Below the pieces are notes generated by a model. The model was not told the origin of the DNA and ran no database searches. It worked only from the letters and a program-made list of their open reading frames with translations. A stretch of 64,000 bases of DNA from Vanrija pseudolonga. Taxonomy: Eukaryota > Basidiomycota > Tremellomycetes > Trichosporonales > Trichosporonaceae. Where the stretch lies: assembly GCF_020906515.1 (NCBI RefSeq), contig NC_085854.1, positions 2,046,001-2,110,000 on the forward strand, given 5' to 3'. Positions 8,710 to 19,855 of this stretch are shown piece by piece; the stretch's first letter is position 1; each line of letters starts with the position of its first letter. Position numbers and translations under genes: made by a program.

Positions 8710-10644
8710 ATGGTCAAGCGGCGAACATCGACATCCGTGTCGAGCGCCGGCACGCCAGGCCCCTCGGTGAGCTCGGTGCCGCCTACAACAACGACGTCAC
8801 CCCTCCGCCCGGGCGATGGCGACAACGATGCCGATCGCACCAGCGGCCCGTCGAGGGCGAACGCGAGCGCGAGCGCGACGCCCGCGCCAAACCAGACAGC
8901 CGTAAAGGAGAGCCTCATTTCTGCAGACTATCGCACCGCAGCGCGGCCTGGTGTTGTCGCGCCCGGCACGGGTGACGGCGGCGCCGCCGGCGACGAGTGT
9001 TTCATGTGGAACGACCTGCCGATGAACAAGAATGGTGAGGGGCTGGTTAGTGACCTGCAGCGCTAATACCCAGGATACAGGTACTACCCCTGTGCTCCGG
9101 GGCCGATTAACTCGCCAAACCCGCAGTTCCCGTTCAACCGGATCATCGCTGGCCCGCTCCCGGCGCCAGCGGTCGCCATCTCGACGCTGGATCGCTCGTC
9201 CTTCCTCCGCATCGCGCCAAACAGCCTCACAGTGACAACGGACCGCGGGTACCGATCTGGCCGGGCGACCGTGTCCGTGCGCCAGGGGGTGTGGTACTAC
9301 GAGGCGATTGTGGTGCGCGGCGAGGGACCGCAGGGGGCGGGGAAGGCGACCGGCGGCGACTCTGGCAACGCTCATGTCCGCGTAGGATGGGGACGGCGCG
9401 AGGCTGTCCTCGACGCACCTGTCGGCGCCGACGCATACTCGTACGGGCTTCGCGACGTTGGCGGCGAGAAGGTGCATCTGTCAAGACCGAAGCCGTACGG
9501 AAAGCCCTTTGCGACGGGCGACGTCGTCGGCTGCCTGATCTCGCTGCCTGCAAGAGACCCACCACTCCCCCCGCCAACAGAAGGGCGCGCGCAACGCTGG
9601 CGCATCCCAATACGCTACAAGGGCCAGCTCTACTTTGAGATGGATGAGTTCCCAGTGGCAAAGGAGTTTGAGTCGCTCGTCAACCGCGAAGGGAAGGCGC
9701 CTGAGCCTGCCCCGCCAGATGAGGAGCCGGGCAAGAAGAAGGGCCCGGCACCGAAGAAGAAGGCTACCGAGCCGGCCAAGCCTGTCACTCGCCAGCTCAA
9801 CACACTGCCAGGCTCATACATCTCATTCTTCCTCAACGGCCAACCGCTCGCACCCGACCCAGCGTTTACCGACTTGTGGGACTTTGCCCCGCTCCCGCCA
9901 CTGGGATCGGCGATCGTCAAGCGCCATGGACATGGCACCGTTGCGGCAGAGCGCGAACGCGAGACGTATCACCACATCGACGACGGTATCCTCGGCTACT
10001 TCCCCATGGTGTCGTGCTTTGGCCGAGGCAAGGTGCGCCTCAACTTTGGCCCCGACTGGGAGGCGGCGCCCACGGGCTTGCCAGCGGACGCGCGCCCCAT
10101 GAGTGCGCGATGGGACGAGTTTGTCTCCGAACAGGCAGTGTACGACGAGCACGACGAGGGCGTCCTCGACAAGCGGTACCGTCGGGACATGGAGGAAGCT
10201 GCTCGGCGCGCCGCCGCCGAGGCTCTAGCCGCGGCCACCTCGGCAGGCGGTGCAACCGGCACGCCTCCGCGCGGCTCGCGGCCGCCGCCGAACAAGAAGC
10301 GGAAAAAGGTTGCGGGCGAGGTCGGCACCCCGGGCACGTCGGCACGGGGTACGCCGGTGCCCGCCGACGGGGGTGCGACGCCGGCGACGCACGGCGGGCG
10401 GACCCCTGCGCCAGGGGACGGCGGTCGCACTCCGGCGTACGACACGACTGCGCCGCCCACCCCTGCGCCCGTGCCGACGCCGTACGACGACGTGAGCATG
10501 GCGAGCACACCCGGCGGGGCGGTGAGCGAGGCGGTGTTCAGCCCGATGCCTGGGGTCAAGGTGGAGGTGGAGGAGGAAGAGGAGGACGCCGAGGGGGAAG
10601 ACGCGGGGCGCGAGGACGCCGACGAGGGCGTGCAGTGGTCGTAG
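8710..10644 (+). CDS. SPRY-domain COMPASS subunit, Bre2/Ash2-like
   Basis: Two exons, 8710-9034 and 9074-10644, give about 631 residues. After a low-complexity Ser/Thr/Pro start come WNDLPMNKNGYRYYPC and the SPRY domain (RGYRSGRATVSVRQGVWYYE onward, then GNAHVRVGWGRRE and YSYGLRD), which is the pattern of Ash2/Bre2. A charged insert rich in Lys, Pro and Ala splits the SPRY region before GSYISFFLNGQPL, as in fungal Bre2. An arginine/alanine-rich helix follows (YRRDMEEAARRAAAEAL). The C-terminus is a Gly/Thr/Pro repeat tract and a highly acidic end. Family members sit in the Set1/COMPASS histone H3-K4 methyltransferase with Sdc1 and act in the nucleus. Confidence 0.83.
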
Positions 10645-12616
10645 GCATGTCACTGTTGTATCATGGCAGAGGGTGTGGGCTGGCCAGACTGGGTGGAGAT
10701 TGGCGCGGAGAAGTTGGGCAAAGCGGTGGTGGCAACGAGCTTGGCGGCGAGGTCGACGCGGGGGTCGTGACTTGGTAGGAGGGGGCTTGGCGACTGGACG
10801 AGCTGGGAGCCAGGGCCGGGTCGGCAGTCAAGCAAGCAAGCGAGGAGTTGTTGACGCGGGCACCATCTGTGTTAGACGTGTGCCAGCGTGTCAGGCGGCA
10901 GATCGCCCGATTCCAAGGTGTCTCTCGGTAACTCTCGCGCCGTTCCAGTCGCGTCGTCGTCACACCAGCTAGCGGCCAGTGGGAGGGAGTCTGTCCGTCC
11001 GTCGCCGTGTGTGTCTAACCCCCGTCCCCGTCCATCCCCTAGCTCCTAGACCCATACCACAACACGACGTAGGCACTAGCACAAGGGGGTGACTGCCCTG
11101 GCCCTCGCCCTGTTGTCTTGTTGAGCAGACAGACACGGCAGCGTGACACCAGGCCAGTGTTTGTGCACCAGCGCTAGCCAAGCACAGGCATTGCAGATCC
11201 TCTCTCGCTCGCGTCACCAGACCAGCCCAGCACGAACCCACACCCGATACACCCACCCCGGTCGCCAACGACCCATTGTGCGTGCGCCGTGCCGAGTCCG
11301 CGTGCTGCCGTCACATGTGTGCGCCGGGTGGACAGAGGGGCATGGCGGGGGTAGCGGGTGTCGCGAGGCAGCGGCCAACAGCGTTTCGTGTTTCGGGCGC
11401 CGTCGGAGCGAGGGTCACATGCACCGTGGTGGATCTCGAACGAGGCCTTTTGCCCTCCCTGGGTCGCTGCCATGGACATGTGTCTGTCGATGCGTTGATG
11501 CGCACCTGCGCCGCGCGTCGCATCATCGCATCTGCGGTGCGCGCAGTGCAGCGATCAGAAGAAAGCAGCGCAGCGGCCTCGAAGCACAGGCGGGCAGTGC
11601 ACGCAGTGCACGCTTCTGCGCCGATCGATCGGCCGATCTGTGCAGAGCCACACGACTACCCACACTGCCACTCGCAGCGGGCAACTGGTGGTCCAGACCG
11701 CGATGCAGTGACACCCACCTTGCTTCCTTGCGACCGGACCCCGCGCCGAGTCTCCGCTGGCTGGTGAATTGTCCGCCCGTCCACCCACCCACCCACCCGG
11801 CATGCATGCATCCTTCCTCTCGTGTCGTGCGCCAGAAAATCCGCAGTTGTGCGCAGCAACTTTCCCCAGTGTTTGAGGCGTTTCAGGAACGTTTAAAGCG
11901 ACGACGACACGACGACGAGAGGGGGGTGGGGGGCATGGGGGGGCCACGACGACGACGTAGTCGTCGTTGCAGTGCGTGTCGCAGTTGTCGTGGCCGCAGT
12001 GCCGGCGGTAAGAGGCGGCTCGCGGGCGGCTCTCGCGGCGTTGCGACGACCCCATTTCGCCCCAACGTGGTGGAGTGTCAACGTCACAATCCAGACTTGG
12101 CACAAGCACTGGGGACAGGTGCCTCGGTCTTGTTGCTTGTTTCGCCCGTCGTCGTGTTTCGGCGTCCGTCGCCCGCAGGCCGCTGCTCTGCCGGCCCCGA
12201 CCGACCACGCCCCCCCCGCTTGCCCCCGGCTCGCCTTGCGCCCCTGGCACCAGGCCCCCAGGCCCAGCGTATCACCCACCGACCGACCCACCGCGCAACC
12301 AGGGAGGCACTGCACGCAGTTGGACGCATCAGTGGCGTGATGGGCGGCGCGCGACGGGCGTGGCGTGACTACTGTGGCTCCTTCTAGCTCCCTCCTCCTT
12401 CCTTGCTCCGTCGCGGCGTCGCCTCGCCTTGTCTCGCCCGTCGCCCTGCTGCGCGATGCGATGCAGTAGCAAAGCTTGTGCCAGCGCTACGACAAGGTAT
12501 AAAGCACGCACCCGATCCCCCTCGCCTCTCCATCATCTCTTCTCATCTCATTTCTCGGTCCGGCACTCAGCACACTCTCTCTCCACCACACACCCACACA
12601 CACATAATCTAGCATA
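10645..12616. other. 2-kb spacer upstream of a cell-wall protein gene
   Basis: No convincing gene. Frames on both strands are open only because of the GC content. There are pyrimidine-rich tracts, a CCCA run near 11780-11797 and scattered CA/GT-rich stretches. It is probably the long promoter of the gene at 12617, and a non-coding transcript cannot be excluded. Confidence 0.55.
12498..12503 (+). promoter_or_regulatory. TATA box (TATAAA)
   Basis: Perfect TATAAA, 114-119 bases upstream of the ATG at 12617, followed by a CT- and CA-rich leader typical of highly expressed genes. Confidence 0.6.
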
Positions 12617-13135
12617 ATGCGCGTCGCTCTCCTCCTCGCCCTCGCCGCTCCTGTCGTCCTCGCCCAGTCCTCGGCCGAGGCCACCACCACCGCCCCCGCT
12701 GCCGCTGGCGAGTCTGGCGCCGCCGCCGAGCCCTCCGGCTCGGGTGCTGCCGAGCCCTCTGGCTCTGGCGCCGCTGAGCCCTCTGCCTCTGGCGAGGGTG
12801 CCGGTGCCGGTGCCGGTGCCGGTGCCTCCGTCTCCTCCGTTAGCGCCTCGGTCGCCTCGGTCTCGGAGGCCGTGGCCTCTGGCGCGTCGGCCTCTGGCGC
12901 GTCGGCCTCTGCCGTCTCTGGCGCCGTCGCCTCTGGCGCCTCGGCCTCTGGTGCGTCGGCCTCTCACGCCTCTGGCGCCGCGGCCTCTGGCGCCTCGGCC
13001 TCGTCCGTCTCGGCCTCCATCTCGCACGCCCCCAACGCCTCGGCCGCCACGACGTCCAAGCCCGCCGCCGGCTTCACCAACACCGTCCCCATCGCCGCCC
13101 TCATCATGGCCGCCGTCGGTGCCGCTGCCCTCTAA
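12617..13135 (+). CDS. Secreted Ser/Ala-rich GPI-anchored cell-wall protein
   Basis: A single exon of 172 residues. Residues 1-16 (MRVALLLALAAPVVLA) form a signal peptide, cleaved before QSSAEAT. The mature part is almost only Ala, Ser, Gly and Thr, with three copies of AAEPSGSG-like units near residues 34-58, a Gly-Ala tract and many SGASA units. The hydrophobic end VPIAALIMAAVGAAAL preceded by small residues is a GPI-attachment signal. Expected to be heavily O-mannosylated and linked to the membrane or wall. No enzymatic domain is visible. It heads a group of four genes of the same kind up to 18940. Confidence 0.85.
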   Translation: MRVALLLALAAPVVLAQSSAEATTTAPAAAGESGAAAEPSGSGAAEPSGSGAAEPSASGEGAGAGAGAGASVSSVSASVASVSEAVASGASASGASASAVSGAVASGASASGASASHASGAAASGASASSVSASISHAPNASAATTSKPAAGFTNTVPIAALIMAAVGAAAL

Positions 13136-15474
13136 GGCGCGAGCCGACCCCTCACAACACACGAGCGCGCCGCGGGTTAGACTAGCTTTTCGTACCGGCC
13201 GCTTGTTTTCGTTGGCCGCAAGGCCGTATATCATGCCAGTTCATGACTGTATGCTTTCGTTGTATGCACCATGAGCACTTCACAGCGAGCACGACGAGCA
13301 CAACGAGCGCAGCGAGTCGTGCGGGGGTGGTGTCTCTCTAGGCAGCCTGATCTAACTGACTCAATCGCCCTACTACGAGGCCACTAAGCAAAGCCCACCC
13401 CCCCCTCTGTTACCAACTTTTCCCCGCGCGTTTGCGCTCGCGCTCGCGCGCACGCAACCGCGCGCCATGGGGACGCAGCGTGTCGGCATCCTTGTGTCCA
13501 ACCCCAACACGGATTCAGGGGCACTGATCTCCGTTTCCCACCACCAACAAGAGATAAAGTTGCCGGCTCGCCGCCTGGCAGCACCCCACCCCTGCCCTGG
13601 TTCCCAGGTCTGTGGTGGCAGGGGAGGGGCAGCAGAAAGGCTGTACGTTGCCGTTGCCGCTTGTAGGCGCTGCTGCTACGCACACACGCACGCACGCCAG
13701 TCGTAGTCGTGGCATGCAACTTGCGTGCTAGCTATTATGACTGCGCAGTGCCGAGTCAGAAGGGCTTAGCAGCGCTGGCTCGCTGCTACGGCCAGCACGC
13801 ACTACTACGCGCTCGTACTTGCAGTGCAGTGCGAAGCGCTCCTCTCCCTCCCTCCCCATCGACATGGCAGCGCGCAGCGTCTCCGCTCCGCTCCCCTCTC
13901 TAACCCCCCACCCCCCGCGCTGCGGATGGCCACGCACACGCACCCCAAAAGAGCCCCGCGCCCCGCACACGACCGCGGAATGCCCAATCGGCATTTCGGC
14001 AATCAAGCGCGCGCTGGGGAAGGCAAGCAAAGGCCGGCGCATTCCTCCATGTACAGCGATGACAATGCAAGTCGGGATGAATTGGCGCAGTTCAGTTAGA
14101 TGAATGCTGCGAGCGAGCGAGCGAGCATGATGCAAGTACTCGCGCGCAGCAGTAGTGGTGCGCAGCTGCGTTGCGTTGGTCGTACAAGGCGCGGTATGCA
14201 TCTTGGAGCGCCTTGACTACGACGACCACGAGGGTGTTTAACCGGGATTACCCACCCAGCCAGATATCTCTGTCTGTCCTTCCTTCCTTGTGTCCATCTC
14301 ACAGAACACGAAGCAGAACACGCAGCATTCTTCACCGCACACGTCTCGCTCGCACACACCGAGGCAAGCGATACAGCCGCCGGCACGCTGGGCACGCTGG
14401 GCACATGGGGGCCAGCGTTCGCAGGTCTCTCTCTCCGCGGGGCTTTGCCTTCCTTCCCACGACGTGGGCTGGGTGTGTGGGAGAGGGTGCCGTCGGCACT
14501 GTCTCAGACCCAGCCTGCTCTGCGCACTGCTAACACTCACTCTTAATGACCATAGATCTGATCTGCCTTGGTCACACGCGCCGTGTCGTCCTTGTCGTGC
14601 CGCTGCGTCGTCGCCGCGACGAGCTAGCTTACATCCTGGACCCAAGGTCACAGGCGGCCTGATAACGCCAACCGACTGACTGACTGCTCCACTCACGATG
14701 GTCGACCCCAGCCCACCTTCCCTGGTACTCGGATACCCGGAGAAGCCATGACGAGGGCCACAATACCTCCGCCCTCCCCTCCCCTCCCCTCCCAGGGCTT
14801 CCCTCGGCGTCGGCGTCGGCGACGACGAGCACGGAGGCACGCTGGTTCGTCGTCGGCGAAGGCACCATGCGCCGTCGGATGCTGTCTTCTCCGGGCCGAC
14901 GACGTCTGCGGCTCCGCTGGTGCCAGATCGCATGTCCCCCGTGGCATGTCTTGTCGTGGTTATGCTTACTGCCCTATGTCTAACGCGACTGCGTGTGTAT
15001 ACAACTAACTCGGATACGACGGCGACGATAACGTCGACGGGGACTGGCAAGGCAGACAGGGACCCACCCACCCCGGCCGGGGGCTTCGTGTGCATCTTAT
15101 CTCGCTCAACGAGGGCAGACCACGACGCGCGTGGCAGAACCACTCGCCGCTGCCCTCACCGCTGCCCTCGCCACTGCCCTACCGCGTCACTAGCCACCAT
15201 TGCGCGGTCGACCAACGCTAGTGTTGTCCACACCGGCGGAAGGTGATTGAGCTACGAGCGAGATGACACCTTCGTCGTCGCCGTCGCTGTGAGCTGCCGA
15301 CGTTGCCGCGAAGGCAGCGTATGCGTACGCCGTCTAGCCCAGCAGTGCATAAATGGGCCCCGGCGCGCCAGACATGCCCTCCCATCGCCTCATCGATCTC
15401 GCCTTGAGCCCAAAGTCCAGCGCCCCCTTCAACCCAACCAAACCCAACCCAACCCCCACCCCAACTTCGCCACA
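13136..15474. other. 2.3-kb spacer between cell-wall protein genes
   Basis: No gene seen. It holds GC-rich DNA with short CA- and GA-rich runs (for example GAGCGAGCGAGCGAG near 14110), and no frame has a signal peptide, domain or splice pattern. Confidence 0.55.
15348..15354 (+). promoter_or_regulatory. TATA-like box (CATAAAT)
   Basis: About 120 bases upstream of the ATG at 15475, with a CCAAC/CCCAAC-rich leader after it. The position matches that of the TATA box of the gene at 12617. Confidence 0.4.
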
Positions 15475-16080
15475 ATGCGCTCCCCCGCCGCCCTCTTCAT
15501 CCTCGCCGGCGCCCTAGCCGAGGCGCAGAACACGACGACCCCAGCCGCTGCCGCGGTCAGCACGACCGCGGCGCAGGCCGGGACGACGTGGGTGTCGATT
15601 GCGCTGACGAACGGCGTGGGGGCCTCGGTCGCCAACGCCGCATCCACTGCCGCCTCCGGTGAGGACAGCGCCGTAGCTGCCGCCGTGTCCTCCGCGCTGG
15701 CCAACGCGAGCGCCGAGGTCGGCGCCGCTGTTTCCTCTGGCACGGCCGCGATCGGCGCCGCTGTTGCCTCTGGCACGGCTGCGATCGGCGCCGCTGCCGG
15801 CGCTAGCGCGTCCCCCACCTCCGCCTCGACCACGCCCACCGCCGCGCCGACGGCCAACGCCGCCTCGGCGTCCATCGCGTCCATCGCGTCCCAGGCCGAC
15901 TCGGCCCTCGCGTCCGCGTCCAACTCCCTCGAGTCGGTGTCGCACTCTATCGCGTCGAGCGCGAGCTCGGCGCAGGCTTCCGCGAGCTCGGACGCCGCCA
16001 AGCACAACGCCGCGGGGCGCGTTGGCGTGCCCGGCGCCGCTGTGCTGGCCGTGCTTGGCCTCGCTGTCGCTGCTTTCTAG
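15475..16080 (+). CDS. Secreted Ala/Ser-rich GPI-anchored cell-wall protein
   Basis: A single exon of 201 residues. The frame is open further upstream, but the ATG at 15475 begins a clear signal peptide (MRSPAALFILAGALAEA) directly after a pyrimidine/CCAA-rich leader, so it is chosen. The mature part is Ala/Ser/Thr-rich with repeats such as GAAVSSGTAAIGAAVASGTA (near residues 83-103) and runs of SIASIAS and ASSAS. The C-terminal GVPGAAVLAVLGLAVAAF is a GPI signal. Same layout as the gene at 12617 but little direct identity, so relation by descent or by low-complexity convergence cannot be told apart. Confidence 0.83.
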   Translation: MRSPAALFILAGALAEAQNTTTPAAAAVSTTAAQAGTTWVSIALTNGVGASVANAASTAASGEDSAVAAAVSSALANASAEVGAAVSSGTAAIGAAVASGTAAIGAAAGASASPTSASTTPTAAPTANAASASIASIASQADSALASASNSLESVSHSIASSASSAQASASSDAAKHNAAGRVGVPGAAVLAVLGLAVAAF

Positions 16081-16777
16081 TAGCGCGACGCAACCCGAAA
16101 GAAAGAACATACACGCACGTCCCTATGTATTCTATAATGATGCAGCGTTATTCCACACTTTATCCGCGAGCCGCTCGCTCCCGCAAGCTGTGCACTGCAC
16201 TCCCTGCCCTGCCCTGGCCCGACGACGTCTGCTCGGCGTCTGCGCGCGCAGCGTATCGCGAGCGCGTGTGGTGAAGGTCAGTTGACTATCGACGAATGTC
16301 CCGCGCTCCTCAGTGCGGTGCTGTGCTCTGCTCGCTTCGGAGCATATGCCGGGGGTTGGCCCGGAAGTCGGAGCATTCGACGACGCGTCGGGGCGAGCTA
16401 GCGCAGCGCTGCTCCACCCAGTCGAGTCGCGTGCATCCATCCGCAGCGTGTGACGACCGAGCGCACAACTTGCGCTAGTCGCGTCGCTGCAGGGGGTGGT
16501 GGTGTATCGTGTGATTCGGTAAGGGCTGGCTCGCTCGTCAGCCAAGCAAGCGAGGACCCAGCAATCTTTCTATATTGGGTGGGCAGAGCGTGCAGGCCAG
16601 GCTTCCCGCCACCTGCCACCACCCTGCAAGTGTAATCCTTGAATCGATCAGATCAGCTCGTGTGCCTTTTCAAATCCAGTAAATAAGCCTTGGCACTCAC
16701 ATAAGCTGCACCAAACGAACGTCACAACGTGCATCTCTTGTCACTCGACAACCAACCGCTCCACACACACACACACC
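16081..16777. other. 700-bp spacer
   Basis: Nothing supportable beyond a presumed promoter; an AT-rich AGTAAATAAG near 16678-16687 could serve as a TATA element for the gene at 16778. Confidence 0.5.
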
Positions 16778-17691
16778 ATGCGGCTCGCACTCGCCATCGT
16801 AGCCCTCGCGGCGTCCGCGCTCGCCGCGCCAGCCGACTCAAGCTCGTCGGCGTCAACATCAGCAAGCAAGACGACAAAGTCTTCCTCGGCCAAGTCGAGC
16901 GCGACGAGCACCACGTCCGCGGTGCCGAGCCCCACCGTCTCGCCGGGGTTCAGCGGCGACGGGCAGACGCGCGTCACGTTCCCCGGCCACTCGGACTGGT
17001 GTAAGTCGCCTGCCGCGGTGCTGTGGCCGGCGTGCTGACATCGCAGGGGTGACCGGCGCACTCAACAACCTCCGCTGGCGGTGGGTCGCGAGCGCGCAGA
17101 CGCTCGTGTCCTTCACGCTGCACAACGACGGGACGACCAAGACGCAGGGCGGGCCAGACACTGGGACCATGGTCGCGCAGGGCAGTGAGTAGACTCTGTT
17201 TGCGCTCGGCGGCGTCGGCTGCTTGCGCGCCCGCACGGCCGACACCACACCCGTGCAGCAGCCGGCCACACCCACTTGGCAGGGACTAACACGCGCCACC
17301 AGTCAACGGCACGGCGCAGCGCATCGACGTGACCCTCTCGTACTTGTATGTCCAGCGGCGGCCAACACATGCTCACAAGCAGAAACCAGGACCCCGGAGA
17401 CGGCTACTTTATCGTCATGTCGGATTTCTACAACCCGAGTCGTGAGTGGTGCGAGGGAGGGGGCGACAGGGAGTGAAGGAAGGAGGCAGGACTGCCTCGC
17501 GCGCGTCCGTCCACACCCACGCGTGTCGCTAACAACGCCCGCCTGCAGAAATCTACGCCACGAGCCAAACATTTACCCTGAAGCCAGCAGGTAACCCCAT
17601 CAAGGCCGCTGGCGCGTCCGCCCTCGCCGCCCCCGGCGTGCTCGTCGGCGCCGGTGCCGTCCTAGCCGTGGCTGCCGGCGCCATGGTTTGA
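16778..17691 (+). CDS. Kre9/Knh1-type GPI-anchored surface protein
   Basis: Five exons (16778-17000, 17047-17184, 17304-17345, 17383-17441, 17549-17691) join in frame. Residues 1-17 are a signal peptide, followed by a Ser/Thr/Lys linker and then a beta-rich region (GWVTGALNNLRW-like start, LVSFTLHNDG, AQRIDVTLSYLNQDPGDGYF, IVMSDFYNPSQIYATSQTF). The pattern of a small-molecule-tension motif, a GDGYF turn and a closing S-x-x-F is that of the fungal Ser-Thr-rich GPI-anchored membrane family related to Kre9/Knh1, thought to act in beta-glucan assembly. The C-terminus (ALAAPGVLVGAGAVLAVAAG) is a GPI signal. Third member of the surface-protein group and the only one with introns. Confidence 0.75.
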
Positions 17692-18370
17692 CCTCCGCGC
17701 CGACCGCGGGCCCCGGTCTTCTTTCGCTCTTACGACATCTCGTTGACCTGTCACGTTCACTTCGTTTCGCTGTTTGGTTTGTTGGCCGCCCTCGCGCACG
17801 CGCATTCACGTAGACACGCCTGGGGTGTGGACATTCGCGCAGGGCATGCAGTTGGGTTTCGATGAGGGGTGGATCTGATCTGATCTGATTTAGTTGTGTA
17901 AGTGTGTAAGATCTGGTCAGGTGGCGGGCGGACAAGTCAGTCGCGGCGCCAGTCACCCCGGGCGGCGGCGGCACATACGCACCGCACGCGCGCACACGAC
18001 CGACGCGCACACGCACACGCGCACGCGAATAAGCATATCGCACGCCGCGGCCGCGTTCAGCCTCGATCTTCCTTCCCGAGTGTTCTTCGGCCCGGCGCGT
18101 CAGCGATCAGTGGGTCGCTCGGTCCACGCTGCGGCCAGTGGCACCTGCACCTCGCACCTCGCACCCAAGCTCGCTCGCTCATAGCCAACGCGTAGCATAG
18201 GCCAAGTAGCCAAAGGTGGGTGGGTGTCGCGAATGTCCGGGGGAATAGTCGGAATGGAGGGGAATCGTGATGGTCCAAGCGGGGAGCGAAAGCGTGGTGT
18301 CGGGGTCCGATGCGATGCTGGAGATGGGAGGGGTGGTCGCGTGCCGGGGAAAGGGGGCCTAGTCCGTCGT
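17692..18370. other. 680-bp spacer between convergent genes
   Basis: Space between two stop codons. It contains a short GATCT run (about 17872-17893) and CA/GC-rich repeats; no coding signal. Confidence 0.55.
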
Positions 18371-18940
18371 CTAGAGAGCCGCCGCGAGCACAGCGATGAA
18401 CAACGCGCCGAGAGCGACACCCGCGCGCCGCCCAGCGCCGGAAGGCACAGCAGCGGGCACGGTCGTGCCGTTTCCGGGCGGGCGCGACGTCGGCGCGCCG
18501 TTGACTGTCGTCTGGTACGAGTATCCCGACTGCGGGCCGCCGTACTGCGCCGACACGCCAGTCACGGTGCCCGTGACTGTCGGCGCGGGCCGCCATCCGC
18601 CGCCGCCGTTGGCGTTTGCGCCGTCCGTCGTCGTGCTCGTCGCCGAGGTCGAGAGGAGGGGGTTGAGCGTGGTCGGCAGCACGCCGGTCGAGGTGACGAC
18701 CACCACGAGCGGCGGGGACGAGGTCGTCAGCGCGTCCTCCTCGGACGTGGGGGCGACAAGAGCGGGCGTCGTCGTCGGGATCACGGCGCTGGTGGTCACC
18801 ACGGCCGAGGGCACGACGGCCGCTGTGGTCGTGGGCAGGGCGGCGGCAGTGGTCGTTGGCACTACGACGGCGGGGCCCGTCGTCGTGTCCTGCGCCTTGG
18901 CGGCGAGGGCGAGCGCGAGGAGAAGGAGCGGCGTGTGCAT
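18371..18940 (-). CDS. Secreted Thr/Val/Pro-rich GPI-anchored protein
   Basis: A single exon of 189 residues from ATG 18940. The frame is open for another 318 bases upstream, but MHTPLLLLALALAAKA is a standard signal peptide with cleavage before QDTTTG, so the inner start is taken. The mature region is rich in Thr-Thr-Thr and Val-Pro (VVVPTTTAAALPTTTAAVV), then a Gly/Ser/Tyr part, and ends with AGVALGALFIAVLAAAL, a GPI signal. Likely an O-glycosylated wall or membrane protein. It points toward the Kre9-like gene. Confidence 0.8.
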   Translation of the reverse strand: MHTPLLLLALALAAKAQDTTTGPAVVVPTTTAAALPTTTAAVVPSAVVTTSAVIPTTTPALVAPTSEEDALTTSSPPLVVVVTSTGVLPTTLNPLLSTSATSTTTDGANANGGGGWRPAPTVTGTVTGVSAQYGGPQSGYSYQTTVNGAPTSRPPGNGTTVPAAVPSGAGRRAGVALGALFIAVLAAAL

Positions 18941-19855
18941 GGTGTGGTGTTTTGGAGGAGTCGGCGAGACGGGGTCGGCGAAGAGGCAGGGGGGTCCTTC
19001 GACGAGGGAGAGGTCGAGTCGCGCGCTGTACGGCGGGAGTATGGGAGCAGCCGGCGGGAACGTGGGAGTGAGCCGGGGTGCACTGGTTCCAGCGACGACG
19101 AGGGAGATGTAAGGAGCGACGAGCGACGAGGAGGGCGACGACAAAGAAGAAGGCAGTAGCGATGCGGCGTCTGCTCTTGCCTTGCTTGTTGACAGCGGCG
19201 GAGGCGGCGGCGGCGTTGGGGGAGGCTGCGAGGGTCGTGCAGAGGCGCAAGCAGGCAAGGGCGGGGTGGTTCGGGCCGGTCGTCGAGCGCTGCTGCCACT
19301 AACCTAGTGTGCAAAGTCAACAATCGATAACGATAAGAGCAACGGCAACAAGGTGGTGTCAACTACATACAACAACTCGTACATGGCCAAGCCGCTGCGC
19401 CTGCGCCAAGAACTGCCTGCACCGCGTCGTCGTCGTCGTTGTTGTCGAAAGAAACAGGGACGAGACGTCGGGACCCGCGCCGCGCCGCGGGCGGGCCGTC
19501 CCTTCAGATCTCTTGCCGCGGGGCGGTCGCGCCACGCTGCTGCCGCTGCTGCTGCCGCTGGAATGCGACTACCGTAGCTACTAGCCCAGTGCAGATCACG
19601 CGATGCAGTCGTGTTCGATGCACATGACGAGTCCCGGCTCTAGTCTCCATTCATTCTGCGCATCGTGCATCATGCGGCGGCGGCAACAGAGGCGGCCCGA
19701 GACATACCACCCCACCACCCTTGTTGATGTTGCCCTGGTGCCTGCCGCCCAGCGAAACAAACAAACGGCCGTGACTCCTGAATGGCCGTCACCCCGCCCC
19801 GCGGCGGCCACAAGCGACCTCTTGGCCACATCCACCATCTATGCATGTACACCCC
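18941..19855. other. 900-bp spacer
   Basis: Promoter side of the Thr-rich protein and 3' side of the Nudix gene. Frames open on both strands reflect composition (CGG- and CCG-rich runs); no gene seen. Confidence 0.5.

Noticed and set aside
11143-12387. 414-codon plus-strand frame upstream of the first cell-wall gene
   Set aside because: Composition of random GC-rich DNA (Arg/His/Pro/Cys), with many equally long frames on both strands; no conserved feature.
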